Of a DNA stretch of 64,000 bases, positions 16,266-26,870 are shown in pieces. The notes under the pieces were generated by a model. The model searched no databases and was not told the origin of the DNA. It saw only the letters and a program-made list of their open reading frames with translations. Source of the DNA: JAEUHO01 sp046350655 (GTDB lineage: Bacteria; Planctomycetota; PLA2; JAEUHO01); assembly GCA_046350655.1 (NCBI GenBank), contig JAXMAB010000005.1, positions 372,001-436,000 of the forward strand. The letters run 5' to 3'. How positions within the stretch are numbered: the stretch's first letter is position 1; each line of letters starts with the position of its first letter. A program made the translations under genes and the position numbers.

Positions 16266-17339
16266 TCAGGCGCCGGGGACGAGCACGAGGCGCTGGGTGG
16301 TGCGGTGGGCGCGGACGTCCTCGAACGCGCCGTTGACGGCGGACAGCGGGCGGCGCTCGACGAACGAGCGCACGTCCACCGCGCCGGAGAGCACGAGGTC
16401 GAGCACGGCGGGGTAGTGCTCGGGCAGGCAGCCCCACGTGCCGCGGACGGTCGCGTCGAACGCCATCACGTTCGAGAGGCGGACCTCGACCTTGGCGGTC
16501 GTGAAGCCGACGATCCCGAGGAACGAACCGGGCGAGAGCAGGTTCCACGCGGTGGACTGGCCGGCCGCGCTCCCCGACGTCTCGAAGATGCGCCACCGCC
16601 AGCTCGGGATCTTGCGCGCGTCGGCGAACGCGCGGACGGCGTTCTTGAGGCCGCGCGGGTCGAGCGCCGACGGGTCGAGCACGAGCTCGGCGCCGCGCGC
16701 CGCGATCTTCGCGCGCCGGCCCGCGTCGGGCTCGACGGCGACGACGGCGGCGCCGAGCGCCGCCGCGATCTGCGCGCCGAACCCGCCGACGCCGCCGGCG
16801 CCGACGAACACCGCGAGGTCGCCCTTCGCGAGCCCGGCGTGCACGACCGCCTGGTACGGCGTCGAGACGGCGTCCGCGATCACCGACAGGTCGGCGAGCT
16901 CGACGCCCGCGACGTTGCGCCGGCGGTCCGCGAGGTCGGGCACCTCGCACAGGCCGCGCGCGGGCACCTTCACGTGGCTCGCGAACCCGCCGTGGTCGTC
17001 GTTGCCCGGGAACAGCTGCTTCGGGCACACGCCGCCGGCGCCGCGCGAACACGCGTCGCACGTGCCGCACGGGATCACCGCCGGCACCACGACGGCCTTG
17101 CCGAGCCAACGTTCGGCGCCCGCGCCGGCCTCGACCACGGTCCCGCTGATCTCGTGGCCGAGCGTCAGCGGCAGCGCGTGACGCGTCGGCACGCCCTCGT
17201 ACAGGAACCCGAGGTCGGTGTGGCACAGGCCGCAGCCCGCGACCTGCACCACGACCTGCCCCGGCCCCGCGGCGTCCTCGCGGGCCTCGCGCACCAGCGG
17301 GCCGCCGGCGGCCTTCATCATCCAGGCGTCGATCTGCAC
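16266..17339 (-). CDS. had: 6-hydroxycyclohex-1-ene-1-carbonyl-CoA dehydrogenase
   Basis: This 357-aa zinc-type medium-chain alcohol dehydrogenase oxidises the 6-hydroxy intermediate with NAD. Features are the catalytic zinc region GCGLCHTDLGFLYEG (about residue 34-48), TLGHEISGTVVEAG, a structural zinc set CGTCDACSRGAGGVC (about 94-108), and the Rossmann motif FVGAGGVGGFGAQIAAAL (about 175-192). The GTG at 17339 is chosen over longer starts because GGAGG stands 7 nt upstream and QIDAWMMKAAG is the usual N-terminus. It is the first gene of the operon and is preceded by a candidate promoter and palindromes. Confidence 0.9.
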   Translation of the reverse strand: MQIDAWMMKAAGGPLVREAREDAAGPGQVVVQVAGCGLCHTDLGFLYEGVPTRHALPLTLGHEISGTVVEAGAGAERWLGKAVVVPAVIPCGTCDACSRGAGGVCPKQLFPGNDDHGGFASHVKVPARGLCEVPDLADRRRNVAGVELADLSVIADAVSTPYQAVVHAGLAKGDLAVFVGAGGVGGFGAQIAAALGAAVVAVEPDAGRRAKIAARGAELVLDPSALDPRGLKNAVRAFADARKIPSWRWRIFETSGSAAGQSTAWNLLSPGSFLGIVGFTTAKVEVRLSNVMAFDATVRGTWGCLPEHYPAVLDLVLSGAVDVRSFVERRPLSAVNGAFEDVRAHRTTQRLVLVPGA

Positions 17340-17382
17340 GGGAATCCTCCGCGCGTTCGTCGCACTCGCGGCGTACCTCTCC

Positions 17383-17411
17383 CTTCTAGTCCATGCGCTT
17401 TGCTGCGTCAA
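17383..17411 (-). promoter_or_regulatory. Candidate sigma-70-type promoter of the benzoyl-CoA operon
   Basis: On the minus strand TTGACG (17411-17406) and TAGAAG (17388-17383) are separated by exactly 17 nt, 44 nt upstream of the had start. The match is five of six at -35 and four of six at -10. This is read by eye and has no transcript evidence. Confidence 0.55.
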
Positions 17412-17422
17412 TCCACAAAGTT

Positions 17423-17440
17423 GAGGCAGTATACTGCCTC
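17423..17440. promoter_or_regulatory. 18-bp perfect palindrome, candidate operator
   Basis: GAGGCAGTATACTGCCTC is a perfect palindrome directly upstream of the -35 hexamer of the had promoter. Its size and symmetry fit a dimeric regulator such as a MarR- or GntR-type protein, which control aromatic clusters elsewhere. No regulator gene is nearby. Confidence 0.6.
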
Positions 17441-17448
17441 TCATGGAT

Positions 17449-17464
17449 GCAACAGGAATGTTGC
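17449..17464. promoter_or_regulatory. Second inverted repeat near the had promoter
   Basis: GCAACAGGAATGTTGC has 6-bp arms around GGAA, centred 25 bp beyond the 18-bp palindrome. It may be a second, different protein site. Chance occurrence is not excluded. Confidence 0.35.
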
Positions 17465-17549
17465 GAGCCGCGTACGCGGACGCCGGTGCGCACCTCGCGC
17501 GACCGCGGGAACCCTCGTTCGCGGTCGGGGGGCACTCGGGGCGTGGGGT

Positions 17550-17585
17550 ACGCGAGGCCCGGCGGCCGGCGGCCGGGCCTCGCGT
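17550..17585. repeat. GCGAGGCCCG-family palindrome
   Basis: Arms ACGCGAGGCCCGG (17550-17562) and CCGGGCCTCGCGT (17573-17585) flank 10 nt. The element lies just downstream of the dinB-like stop and before the had regulatory region, where a terminator would be expected. Confidence 0.65.
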
Positions 17586-17597
17586 CGGGGGCCGGGA

Positions 17598-18125
17598 TCA
17601 GCGCGACGGCGGGGCGAACGGGTTGTCGTCGGCGGAGGGCCCGTAGACGGACGGGAGCGCCACGTCGAGGAGGCGCAGGTAGACGGTGAGCTGGCCGCGG
17701 TGGTGGACGTGGTGGTTCAGCACGAGGGTGCGGAGCGCGGCGGCCTTGGGCATGGCCATCAGCTCCTGGGCGCCCTTCTGGACGCGCCACGTCTTGGCGA
17801 GGTCGTTCGCGCCCCAGGTCGCGAGGGTGGCCTTGGCGCCGGCCATGGCGCCCTCGAACGCGTCGCGGATCTCGCGGACCGAGGTCGGCTGCTTGGGGCT
17901 GAAGTCGACGGCGCCGAGGTCGAAGCGGTCGTTGGCGATCATGCCGGTGACGATGCCGGGCGTGGTGGCGACGTGGAGCGCGAGCTGCCCCAGCGACTGC
18001 GACTTCGGGTGGGGCTTCCACGCGAGCTTGTCGGCGGGCAGTCGCTCGAGGAGCTTCCGCGTGGCGACGGCCTCTTGTTCCAGCTCGGCGACGAACGGGG
18101 CACACGGCGACTTCGGATCGGACAT
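17598..18125 (-). CDS. DinB family protein
   Basis: The 175-aa four-helix protein is of the DinB/DUF664-like superfamily of metal-binding, probably thiol-related transferases. The three metal-ligand His candidates are in LGQLALHVATTPG (about residue 52) and LNHHVHHRGQLTVYLRLLDV (about 137-156), the classic arrangement. The ATG at 18125 has GGAGGTCGCC just upstream. Substrate is unknown; the family includes bacillithiol and mycothiol transferases, so a detoxification role is possible. The 113-nt repeat element lies about 210 bp upstream. Confidence 0.85.
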   Translation of the reverse strand: MSDPKSPCAPFVAELEQEAVATRKLLERLPADKLAWKPHPKSQSLGQLALHVATTPGIVTGMIANDRFDLGAVDFSPKQPTSVREIRDAFEGAMAGAKATLATWGANDLAKTWRVQKGAQELMAMPKAAALRTLVLNHHVHHRGQLTVYLRLLDVALPSVYGPSADDNPFAPPSR

Positions 18126-18338
18126 GGCGACCTCCTGGGTTGCGTCCTCGGGCTTCGGCAGCCTACTCACCGTCGTGGGTCCCGTTCGATACCGCCCCCT
18201 CCTCCCCACGGCACCTCGACGAAACCATCCCTCCCCCACCGCCTCCGCCGCTGCCGCGCACGCACGCCGCAGCGTCCTCCTGGCTCTCCACGCGCCCCAC
18301 CTCCGGCCCGGCGATGCGACACCCGGCCGTGGTCCTGC

Positions 18339-18451
18339 GCGCGGGCCCGCGGGAGCGGGTCCCCGCGTCGTGACTAGGGGGACGTCCAGTGAACGAGATC
18401 TCGCAACGGGCCTAACGGCGTAACCGTCAGCGGACGCGGAACAGCCCGCGC
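18339..18451. ncRNA. 113-nt structured repeat, copy 1 (candidate RNA or MITE)
   Basis: The element begins GCGCGGGC and ends GCCCGCGC, a closing stem. Inside, GTCCCC can pair with GGGGAC, CGAGATCTCG is self-complementary, and ACGG...CCGT forms a further hairpin. A second copy at 47169-47282 is nearly identical (invariant core CTAGGGGGACGTCCAGTGAA plus CGAGATCTCGC), with differences concentrated in one internal loop and at compensated-looking places. Both copies sit immediately beside an A-rich tract and a strong hairpin. The strand is uncertain, since the neighbouring hairpin and T-tract suit minus-strand termination. No known riboswitch consensus that I can recall matches. Confidence 0.5.
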
Positions 18452-18498
18452 AGAAAACAACGTGCGGCAGCGGCAGGTCGCCCTGCTGCTGCCGCACG
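18450..18498 (-). terminator. Rho-independent terminator of nrdJ
   Basis: CGTGCGGCAGC (18461-18471) pairs with GCTGCCGCACG (18488-18498), with an inner GCAGG/CCTGC stem. On the minus strand the hairpin is followed by TTGTTTTC. It lies 26 bp after the nrdJ stop. Confidence 0.75.
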
Positions 18499-18523
18499 CT
18501 TCCAATCCACAACTCCTAAACCT

Positions 18524-22312
<3,789 letters not shown>

Positions 22313-22474
22313 GGACGACCTCGGGAGAGCCCCCTGCCCTGGGGTGCTCGTCGGGGGGAACCACGGACTCCTGCGGCCCCCGGGTCGTGACGGCGTGCGC
22401 ACGGACCGTCGCTGCGACGGCACGTGCGGACGCCCTCAACAACCGCGAAAGCTGACCCAGGGCACAAGGCGCAA

Positions 22475-22520
22475 CGGGAGCCTGCCCGCTCCCGCGCGGC
22501 CACTACATGTCGTGGCCGCG
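22475..22520 (-). promoter_or_regulatory. Two back-to-back hairpins in the nrdJ leader
   Basis: CGCGGCCAC (22495-22503) pairs perfectly with GTGGCCGCG (22512-22520) around an 8-nt loop. Directly adjoining, CGGGAGC (22475-22481) pairs with GCTCCCG (22488-22494) around 6 nt. They lie about 160 nt upstream of the nrdJ start and could form a coaxial structure in the mRNA leader, or act as DNA sites. Confidence 0.45.
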
Positions 22521-22588
22521 GGACCTCTTACCCCAAGGACCGGTATCGGATGACCCGGCTCAAGAGTCCGATGGAACGGGCGAAGGAA

Positions 22589-22626
22589 GGATCGACCCCG
22601 CTCGGCAGCGGGGCATCCGACGATCC
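22589..22626 (-). terminator. Terminator-like hairpin after the selenoprotein gene
   Basis: Nested arms GGATCG (22589-22594) and CCCCGCT (22596-22602) pair with AGCGGGG (22607-22613) and CGATCC (22621-22626). On the minus strand TTCC repeats follow, but there is no strong T-run. Confidence 0.5.
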
Positions 22627-22753
22627 TAGGGGTGGGGGGGGACAGCCCTCGAAGGGCCTCCGACGCCCCCACCGGAAGGGCTCGGGACCACCCCCGGTCC
22701 CGCCCCCGCGCGGGCCTTCCGTCCCGCTCCCCCTCCGCCCCGTCCGACCGCCC

Positions 22754-23281
22754 CTACTTCGCCAGCTCGGCCTGGATCCGCGCCTCGACGCCGGCCACGT
22801 CCCGGCCGGGGTAGCCGTGCCAGACCACCTTCCCCACGCGGTTCACGAGGAAGGCCGTCGGGAACGCCTGGACACCGAACCGCTCCGCGATGGTGCCGTC
22901 CGCGTCGTGCAGGACGGCGTAGCCCACGCCCTTCCGCTGCAGGTAGGGCTCGAGCTGCGCCAGCGGCGTGGCGGGGCCGTACTCGACCTCGATCACCCGG
23001 AGGCCCTTGTCGCGGAACTGGGAATCCCACCGATCCAGGTGGGGCGCCATCTGGGCGCACCCGCCTCAACGCAGGAACCCGAACTGCAGGTAGACGACGT
23101 TCCCGAAGAGCGTGCTCCAGGTGCGGGGCGCGTCGGCCGGGATCATGGTCGCCACCGGGGAGTCCAGCGACGGCGGGCGCTTCCCGTCGAACGGGTCGTC
23201 GGGGCCGCCGCAGCCGGCCAGCGCCGCGACGGCGACGAGCGCGCAGGCGAAGCGGAGCAGGCGGGACGGCACGCGGCGCAT
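22754..23281 (-). CDS. Thioredoxin-like lipoprotein with in-frame TGA (candidate selenocysteine, UxxC)
   Basis: The 175-codon gene reads through a TGA at 23068-23066. Before it lies a lipoprotein signal (MRRVPSRLLRFACALVAVAA with lipobox L21-A-G-C24), a spacer, and the thioredoxin strand NVVYLQFGFLR; after it come GGCAQMAPHLDRWDSQF, VIEVEYGPATP, a cis-Pro loop FGVQAFPTAFLVNRVGKVVW and a C-terminal helix. With the TGA read as Sec72 the active site is U-G-G-C, exactly the CxxC position of TlpA/thioredoxin-like proteins. Downstream of the TGA the mRNA can fold as GGG, bulged U, GCGCC, loop CAGAU, GGCGC, CCC, which looks like a short bacterial SECIS. The protein would act as a periplasmic thiol oxidoreductase. 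The alternative is two broken ORFs, but both halves stay in one frame and join without loss. Confidence 0.82.
23041..23062 (-). promoter_or_regulatory. Candidate bacterial SECIS stem-loop
   Basis: Starting 4 nt after the TGA codon: GGG, bulged U, GCGCC, 5-nt loop CAGAU, GGCGC, CCC. A bulged U and a G in the apical loop are the known recognition features of bacterial SECIS elements. The distance from TGA to the loop (13 nt) is at the short end for the class. Confidence 0.5.
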
Positions 23282-23393
23282 CCCGGGATCATCGACCACC
23301 CCGGAGGGGGGCCTCAAGCAACGCCGGGGGGATCCGACCGCTGCGCCCCCCGGTCCGCCTCGAGGGCCCCCATCGGTGGCGGTCGGGGTCTCC

Positions 23394-23515
23394 GGACGCA
23401 AGGCCCGGTCGCCGTTCCCATGCCCCGCCGCCCGGCGGCAGGACGCGAGGCCCGCCAGCCGCCCCGACGCGAGGCCCGGGGCGTGGCCCCGCACGGGACC
23501 CGACGCGAGGCCCGG
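23394..23515. repeat. Array of four GCGAGGCCCG-family repeats
   Basis: GGACGCAAGGCCCGG (23394), GGACGCGAGGCCCG (23451), GACGCGAGGCCCGG (23466) and GACGCGAGGCCCGG (23502) stand as direct copies in the 298-bp gap between dcd and the selenoprotein gene. No other gene is seen in this gap. Confidence 0.65.
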
Positions 23516-23579
23516 CGCGGACGCGCCTCGGCGGGAGCCCCCGACGGACGGAACCCCCGCCCGCTCGGCGGCGCGACGG

Positions 23580-25385
23580 CTACGTCGGCGCAATCTTCGG
23601 GAGCGTGAGGCCCGGCTGGTTCTGGTACTTGCCCTTGCGATCGCCGTACGACGTCTCGCACAGCTCGCCGGGCCGGGCGCGGAAAAAGAGGATCTGCGCA
23701 ATGCCCTCGTTGGCGTAGATCTTCGCCGGCAGCGGCGTCGTGTTGCTGATCTCGATGGTGACGACGCCCTCCCACTCGGGCTCGAGCGGCGTCACGTTGA
23801 CGATGATCCCGCAGCGCGCGTACGTGGAGTTGTGGACCATCAGGTCGTTGGCGAGGAAGTTCTCGGCGCCGGGCACCGACAGGTCGAAGACCTCTTCCTC
23901 TCCGGCGGGCACGATCGACTCGACGACGTCCCAGACCGGTCCGACGTCGGCCAGCTCCGCGAGCTCGGCGTCGGCCGTCGCGGCCCCGGCGCGGGCGGCG
24001 AACGCCCGCGGGAGCGACTGCGCCGAGGAGCGACGCGGGAGGCCCGCCTCCGTCGCCGTGCGGCCCGCCGCGGTGAGCGCCGCGTCGACGCGGGCCCACG
24101 CATCGGGGGGCAGCGTGTCGAAGTTGGAGCGCTGGGAGCCGCGGAGCCGCAGCCCCGGCAGGAACTGCGTCTCGAGCCGCACCTGCTTCTCGGACCCCGG
24201 CCAGAACCCGATCCGCTCCCCCCAACGCAGCACGGTGTCGCGATCGGTGACCTGGAGCGTGTGGGCCACGGTGCCGAGCGCCGTCTCCTTCCACCGCAGC
24301 CGCGAGACGACCCCGAAGCGCAGGAGCAGGTGGTGCACGTCCTCGACGAGTCGGCGCGACATCGACGTGTACTCGAGGAACATCGCCTCGTCGTCGCCGT
24401 AGATCGTCCCGTCGCCGGAGAAGAGGGCGCGGAGGAACGTCGCCACGGCCTCGGCCGGCGCCGTGAAGACCGCCGCGGGCACGGCCTTGGCGGCGCTCTT
24501 CACGTCGGCGCCGTGGCGGGCGAGCCAGCGCGACGCGCGGTTCTTCTCGGGCACCCCGCCCCGCCCGGCGTGGTTGACGAGCCGGTACCCGAGGTTCCCG
24601 TTGGAGGTCGTCGTGCCGAGCTCGCCCTCGGCGACACACCCCCGCAGGAGCTCGACGAGCACCGGGTCCTCGTTCGTGAACACGGGGCTGTGGCCCGGCG
24701 TCTGGCACTGCCCCTCGGAGATCATCAGCCCGAGGAGGGCGGCCTCCCACGCCGGCAACGGGGTCGAGCCGAACACCGGGACCTGGCGTGCGGCGGCGAT
24801 GCGGTCCCCCGGGCGAAGGTCGGCGAGGGCGGTCCAGCCCGACCACTGCCGGAACGGGTGGTTCGCCGTCGCGCGGATCCGCAGCCCCAGCCGCGTCGTG
24901 AGCTCGAACACCGGCTTGCGGCCCTGCGGCACGAAGTCGGAGACCCCGAGCGCGGTCGTCCGCCACCCGTCGAGGCCGACCGTGGCCCGCCGGCCCGCGA
25001 AGTCGCGGATCGGGAGGTAGGCCCCCGTCTCGGCGTCCACGACGCGCGTGTCGCCCGTGAGGCACTTGCCGAGACACACGCACAACACCTCGCGGGGGAC
25101 GCGGAAGCGCTCGACGGTCTCGGCCAGCACGAACGAGTTCGGCGGGATGATGCACTCGTCGCCGACGTGGTCGACGAACGAGCGGTGGTCGAAGGCCTTC
25201 GGGTCCACCAGCGTCGAGTGGAGGTTGTGGAAGATCTTGAAGTGACGGCCGACGCGCACGTCGTAGCCGTACGAGGAGAGCCCGTACGAGATCTTGCCCT
25301 TCGTGACGAGCCCCTCCTGGAAGGGCTCGATCATCTTGTGCTCGAGGGCCATCTTGCGGATCCAGGCGTCGTTCGCGATCGACAT
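23580..25385 (-). CDS. dcd: dCTP deaminase interrupted by a LAGLIDADG intein
   Basis: The 601-aa precursor carries a host enzyme that deaminates dCTP to dUTP (trimeric dUTPase fold). Host residues 1-107 (SIANDAWIRKMALEHKMIEPF ... REVLCVCLGK) and 520-601 (STYARCGIIVNVTPLEPEWEG split at the insertion, then ISNTTPLPAKIYANEGIAQI and GKYQNQPGLTLPK) join to give the conserved G-K-S-T-Y-A-R active-site motif. Between them lies a 412-residue intein. The spliced enzyme would have 189 aa, a normal Dcd length. ATG 25385 starts the conserved N-terminus. With ThyX (47776) and the two reductases this supplies the dUMP branch of dTTP synthesis. Confidence 0.93.
   Translation of the reverse strand: MSIANDAWIRKMALEHKMIEPFQEGLVTKGKISYGLSSYGYDVRVGRHFKIFHNLHSTLVDPKAFDHRSFVDHVGDECIIPPNSFVLAETVERFRVPREVLCVCLGKCLTGDTRVVDAETGAYLPIRDFAGRRATVGLDGWRTTALGVSDFVPQGRKPVFELTTRLGLRIRATANHPFRQWSGWTALADLRPGDRIAAARQVPVFGSTPLPAWEAALLGLMISEGQCQTPGHSPVFTNEDPVLVELLRGCVAEGELGTTTSNGNLGYRLVNHAGRGGVPEKNRASRWLARHGADVKSAAKAVPAAVFTAPAEAVATFLRALFSGDGTIYGDDEAMFLEYTSMSRRLVEDVHHLLLRFGVVSRLRWKETALGTVAHTLQVTDRDTVLRWGERIGFWPGSEKQVRLETQFLPGLRLRGSQRSNFDTLPPDAWARVDAALTAAGRTATEAGLPRRSSAQSLPRAFAARAGAATADAELAELADVGPVWDVVESIVPAGEEEVFDLSVPGAENFLANDLMVHNSTYARCGIIVNVTPLEPEWEGVVTIEISNTTPLPAKIYANEGIAQILFFRARPGELCETSYGDRKGKYQNQPGLTLPKIAPT
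23829..25064 (-). mobile_element. Intein with DOD homing endonuclease in dcd
   Basis: The intein begins C108-LTGDTRVVD (block A), has block B RATANHPFRQW, endonuclease blocks LLGLMISEG (about residue 217) and FLRALFSGDGTIYG (about 320), and ends VFDLSVPGAENFLANDLMVHN519, with Ser as the +1 extein residue. Both dodecapeptide motifs retain an acidic residue (E and D), so the endonuclease could be active. Terminal C, block B H and C-terminal HN are all present, so splicing should work. The insertion lies inside the Dcd catalytic motif, a typical intein site. Confidence 0.93.
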
Positions 25386-25396
25386 CGGGCGCTCCT

Positions 25397-25504
25397 GACG
25401 CGAGGCCCGGCCGCCTCGCGTGGGCGCGGACGGTACCTGACGGGGGGCCCGAGGCCGGTGGTCCCCCGGCGCCGCGCCGGCCACCGGGCCTCGCGGTCCC
25501 GGGA
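25397..25504. repeat. Two GCGAGGCCCG-family repeats upstream of dcd
   Basis: GACGCGAGGCCCGG at 25397-25410 and, inverted, CGGGCCTCGC with GGTCCC at 25495-25504. They lie in the 228-bp divergent gap between dcd and the CotH gene. Confidence 0.55.
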
Positions 25505-25613
25505 CCCCGACCGCCCCCCCGCCGTCGGGCCAGCCGCGGAGGCGAGGCCATCGTCCCGGAGCGGCGGGACGAGGGGGCTGCCACCGCGGGAGACCCTCGC
25601 GTACGCTCGGGCC

Positions 25614-26849
25614 ATGGGTGTGCACCGTCGTTTCGCTCGCCGCGTCGCGGCGGCGTGGGCCCTCGTCGTCGCGTCGGCCCTGCTGCCGGCGTGCGGCGGC
25701 GGAGGGGCGGGGGCGTCGCTGCCGCCCGTGCCCGCGCGCACCGCGAGCACGGACCCGTTCGACGACGCGGTGCTGCACTACGTCGACCTCGCGGTGGCGG
25801 AGGCCGACCTGCCGGCGCTGGTGCCGTTCTCGGACGAGTACGTGCCGTGCGACCTGCGGTACGACGAGACCGACGTCGCGCGCGTCGGGCTGCGGATCAA
25901 GGGCGAGGCCACCGCGCGGCCGGTGGGCGACAAGCCGTCGTGGACGCTGAAGACGAACGCGTTCGTGTCGGGGCAGCGGCTGCACGGGAAGAAGAAGGTG
26001 CACCTGCACAACTGCGTGTTCGACGCGTCGTTCCTGCACGAACCCGTCGCGTACGGCCTGTGGCGCCGCGCCGGCGTTCCCGCGCGCCGGACGGCGCACG
26101 CGCGCGTGACGCTGAACGGGCGGTACCTCGGCGTGTACGTGGTCGTGGAGCCGTACGACGACGGGTTCCTCGACCGGAACTTCGGCGACGGCGACGGCAA
26201 CCTCTACGAGGGGGTCCTCGGCATCGACGTCACGGAGCCCGGGATGGTCGAGCTCGACACGAACGAGGACGAGAACGACCGCGCCGACCTCGAGGCGCTG
26301 GCGCACGTCCTCCTCGTCGAGCCCGACGGCGCGCTCGAGGCGGCGCTCGACCGGACGCTCGTCGTCGAGTCGTTCCTCGGCTACCTCGCGGTGGAGGCCC
26401 TGCTCCACCACTGGGACGGGTACGCCGGGCAGAACGTGCCTGCGTGGGTGATCGGGCCCAATCCCCCCCACAACTGGTACGCCTACGGCGACCCGTCGGA
26501 CGGCGGCCGCGTCACGTTCCTCCCCCACAGCGCCGACACGACCTTCTTCGACCTGTACGCGCCCGTCCTCGCGCCGCCGGCGCCGGCGGCCGTGCTCGCG
26601 TCCCGCGTCCTCGCGCACCCGTCGCTGCGCGCGCGGTTCATCGACCGCGTCCGCGAGATCCTCGACACCGCGTGGGACACCGCCGCGCTCCTGGCCGAGA
26701 TCGACGCCGCCGAGTCGCGGTTCCTCGCCTCGGTCCACGAGGGCGACGCGAATGCCGACTTCGTCCTCTCGAAGGTCGCCGACGGGCTCGGCAGCCTCCG
26801 GCGGTTCATCCGCCTCCGCCCCGGGGTGGTCCGGCCGACGTTGCGCTGA
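25614..26849 (+). CDS. CotH kinase family lipoprotein
   Basis: The 411-aa product has a lipoprotein signal ending SALLPAC (lipobox L-P-A-C at about residue 22-25) and a CotH domain. CotH proteins are atypical kinases, first described from spore coats, that phosphorylate secreted proteins. Family segments are LRIKGEATARPVGDKPSW, VHLHNCVFDASFLHEPVAYGLW, RTAHARVTLNGRYLGVYVVVE, DGDGNLYEG and a later LLHHWDGYAGQNVPAW. An Asp-rich patch (DTNEDENDRADLEAL) resembles the metal-binding acidic cluster. It stands alone, divergent from dcd. The target protein is unknown; exported CotH proteins in non-sporulating bacteria are common but poorly characterised. Confidence 0.82.
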   Translation: MGVHRRFARRVAAAWALVVASALLPACGGGGAGASLPPVPARTASTDPFDDAVLHYVDLAVAEADLPALVPFSDEYVPCDLRYDETDVARVGLRIKGEATARPVGDKPSWTLKTNAFVSGQRLHGKKKVHLHNCVFDASFLHEPVAYGLWRRAGVPARRTAHARVTLNGRYLGVYVVVEPYDDGFLDRNFGDGDGNLYEGVLGIDVTEPGMVELDTNEDENDRADLEALAHVLLVEPDGALEAALDRTLVVESFLGYLAVEALLHHWDGYAGQNVPAWVIGPNPPHNWYAYGDPSDGGRVTFLPHSADTTFFDLYAPVLAPPAPAAVLASRVLAHPSLRARFIDRVREILDTAWDTAALLAEIDAAESRFLASVHEGDANADFVLSKVADGLGSLRRFIRLRPGVVRPTLR

Positions 26850-26870
26850 CCGACCGCGTGGCGCGGAGGC

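Larger units (their letters stand above)
18126..18523. other. 398-bp intergenic region with repeat element and terminator
   Basis: Between nrdJ and the dinB-like gene. It holds the 113-nt element and the nrdJ terminator listed separately. The 210 bp nearest dinB are pyrimidine-rich on the plus strand and show no convincing gene or promoter. Confidence 0.5.
22313..22753. other. 441-bp leader of nrdJ with hairpins
   Basis: The gap between the selenoprotein gene and nrdJ. It contains the terminator-like hairpin at 22589-22626 and a pair of hairpins at 22475-22520. I searched by eye for a cobalamin riboswitch box and for NrdR boxes and saw neither. Confidence 0.5.

Noticed and set aside
14351..16336. 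Plus-strand ORF of 661 aa across dch and oah
   Set aside because: Antisense shadow of two well-recognised crotonase genes.
17443..17646. Small plus-strand ORF of 67 aa downstream of the palindrome
   Set aside because: It runs through the repeat palindrome, has no ribosome site and an unnatural composition.
18339..18451. ykkC (guanidine or PRPP) riboswitch
   Set aside because: CTAGGG followed by a later CCAGTG gives slight resemblance, but the conserved ykkC segments do not follow and copy 2 controls no gene.
22313..22753. Cobalamin riboswitch upstream of nrdJ
   Set aside because: I found no B12 box or the expected conserved core on either strand, only simple hairpins.
22754..23050. Stand-alone 98-aa protein starting at ATG 23050
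   Set aside because: It would be a thioredoxin fold lacking its first strand and redox centre; the in-frame upstream half with a lipoprotein signal explains the sequence better.
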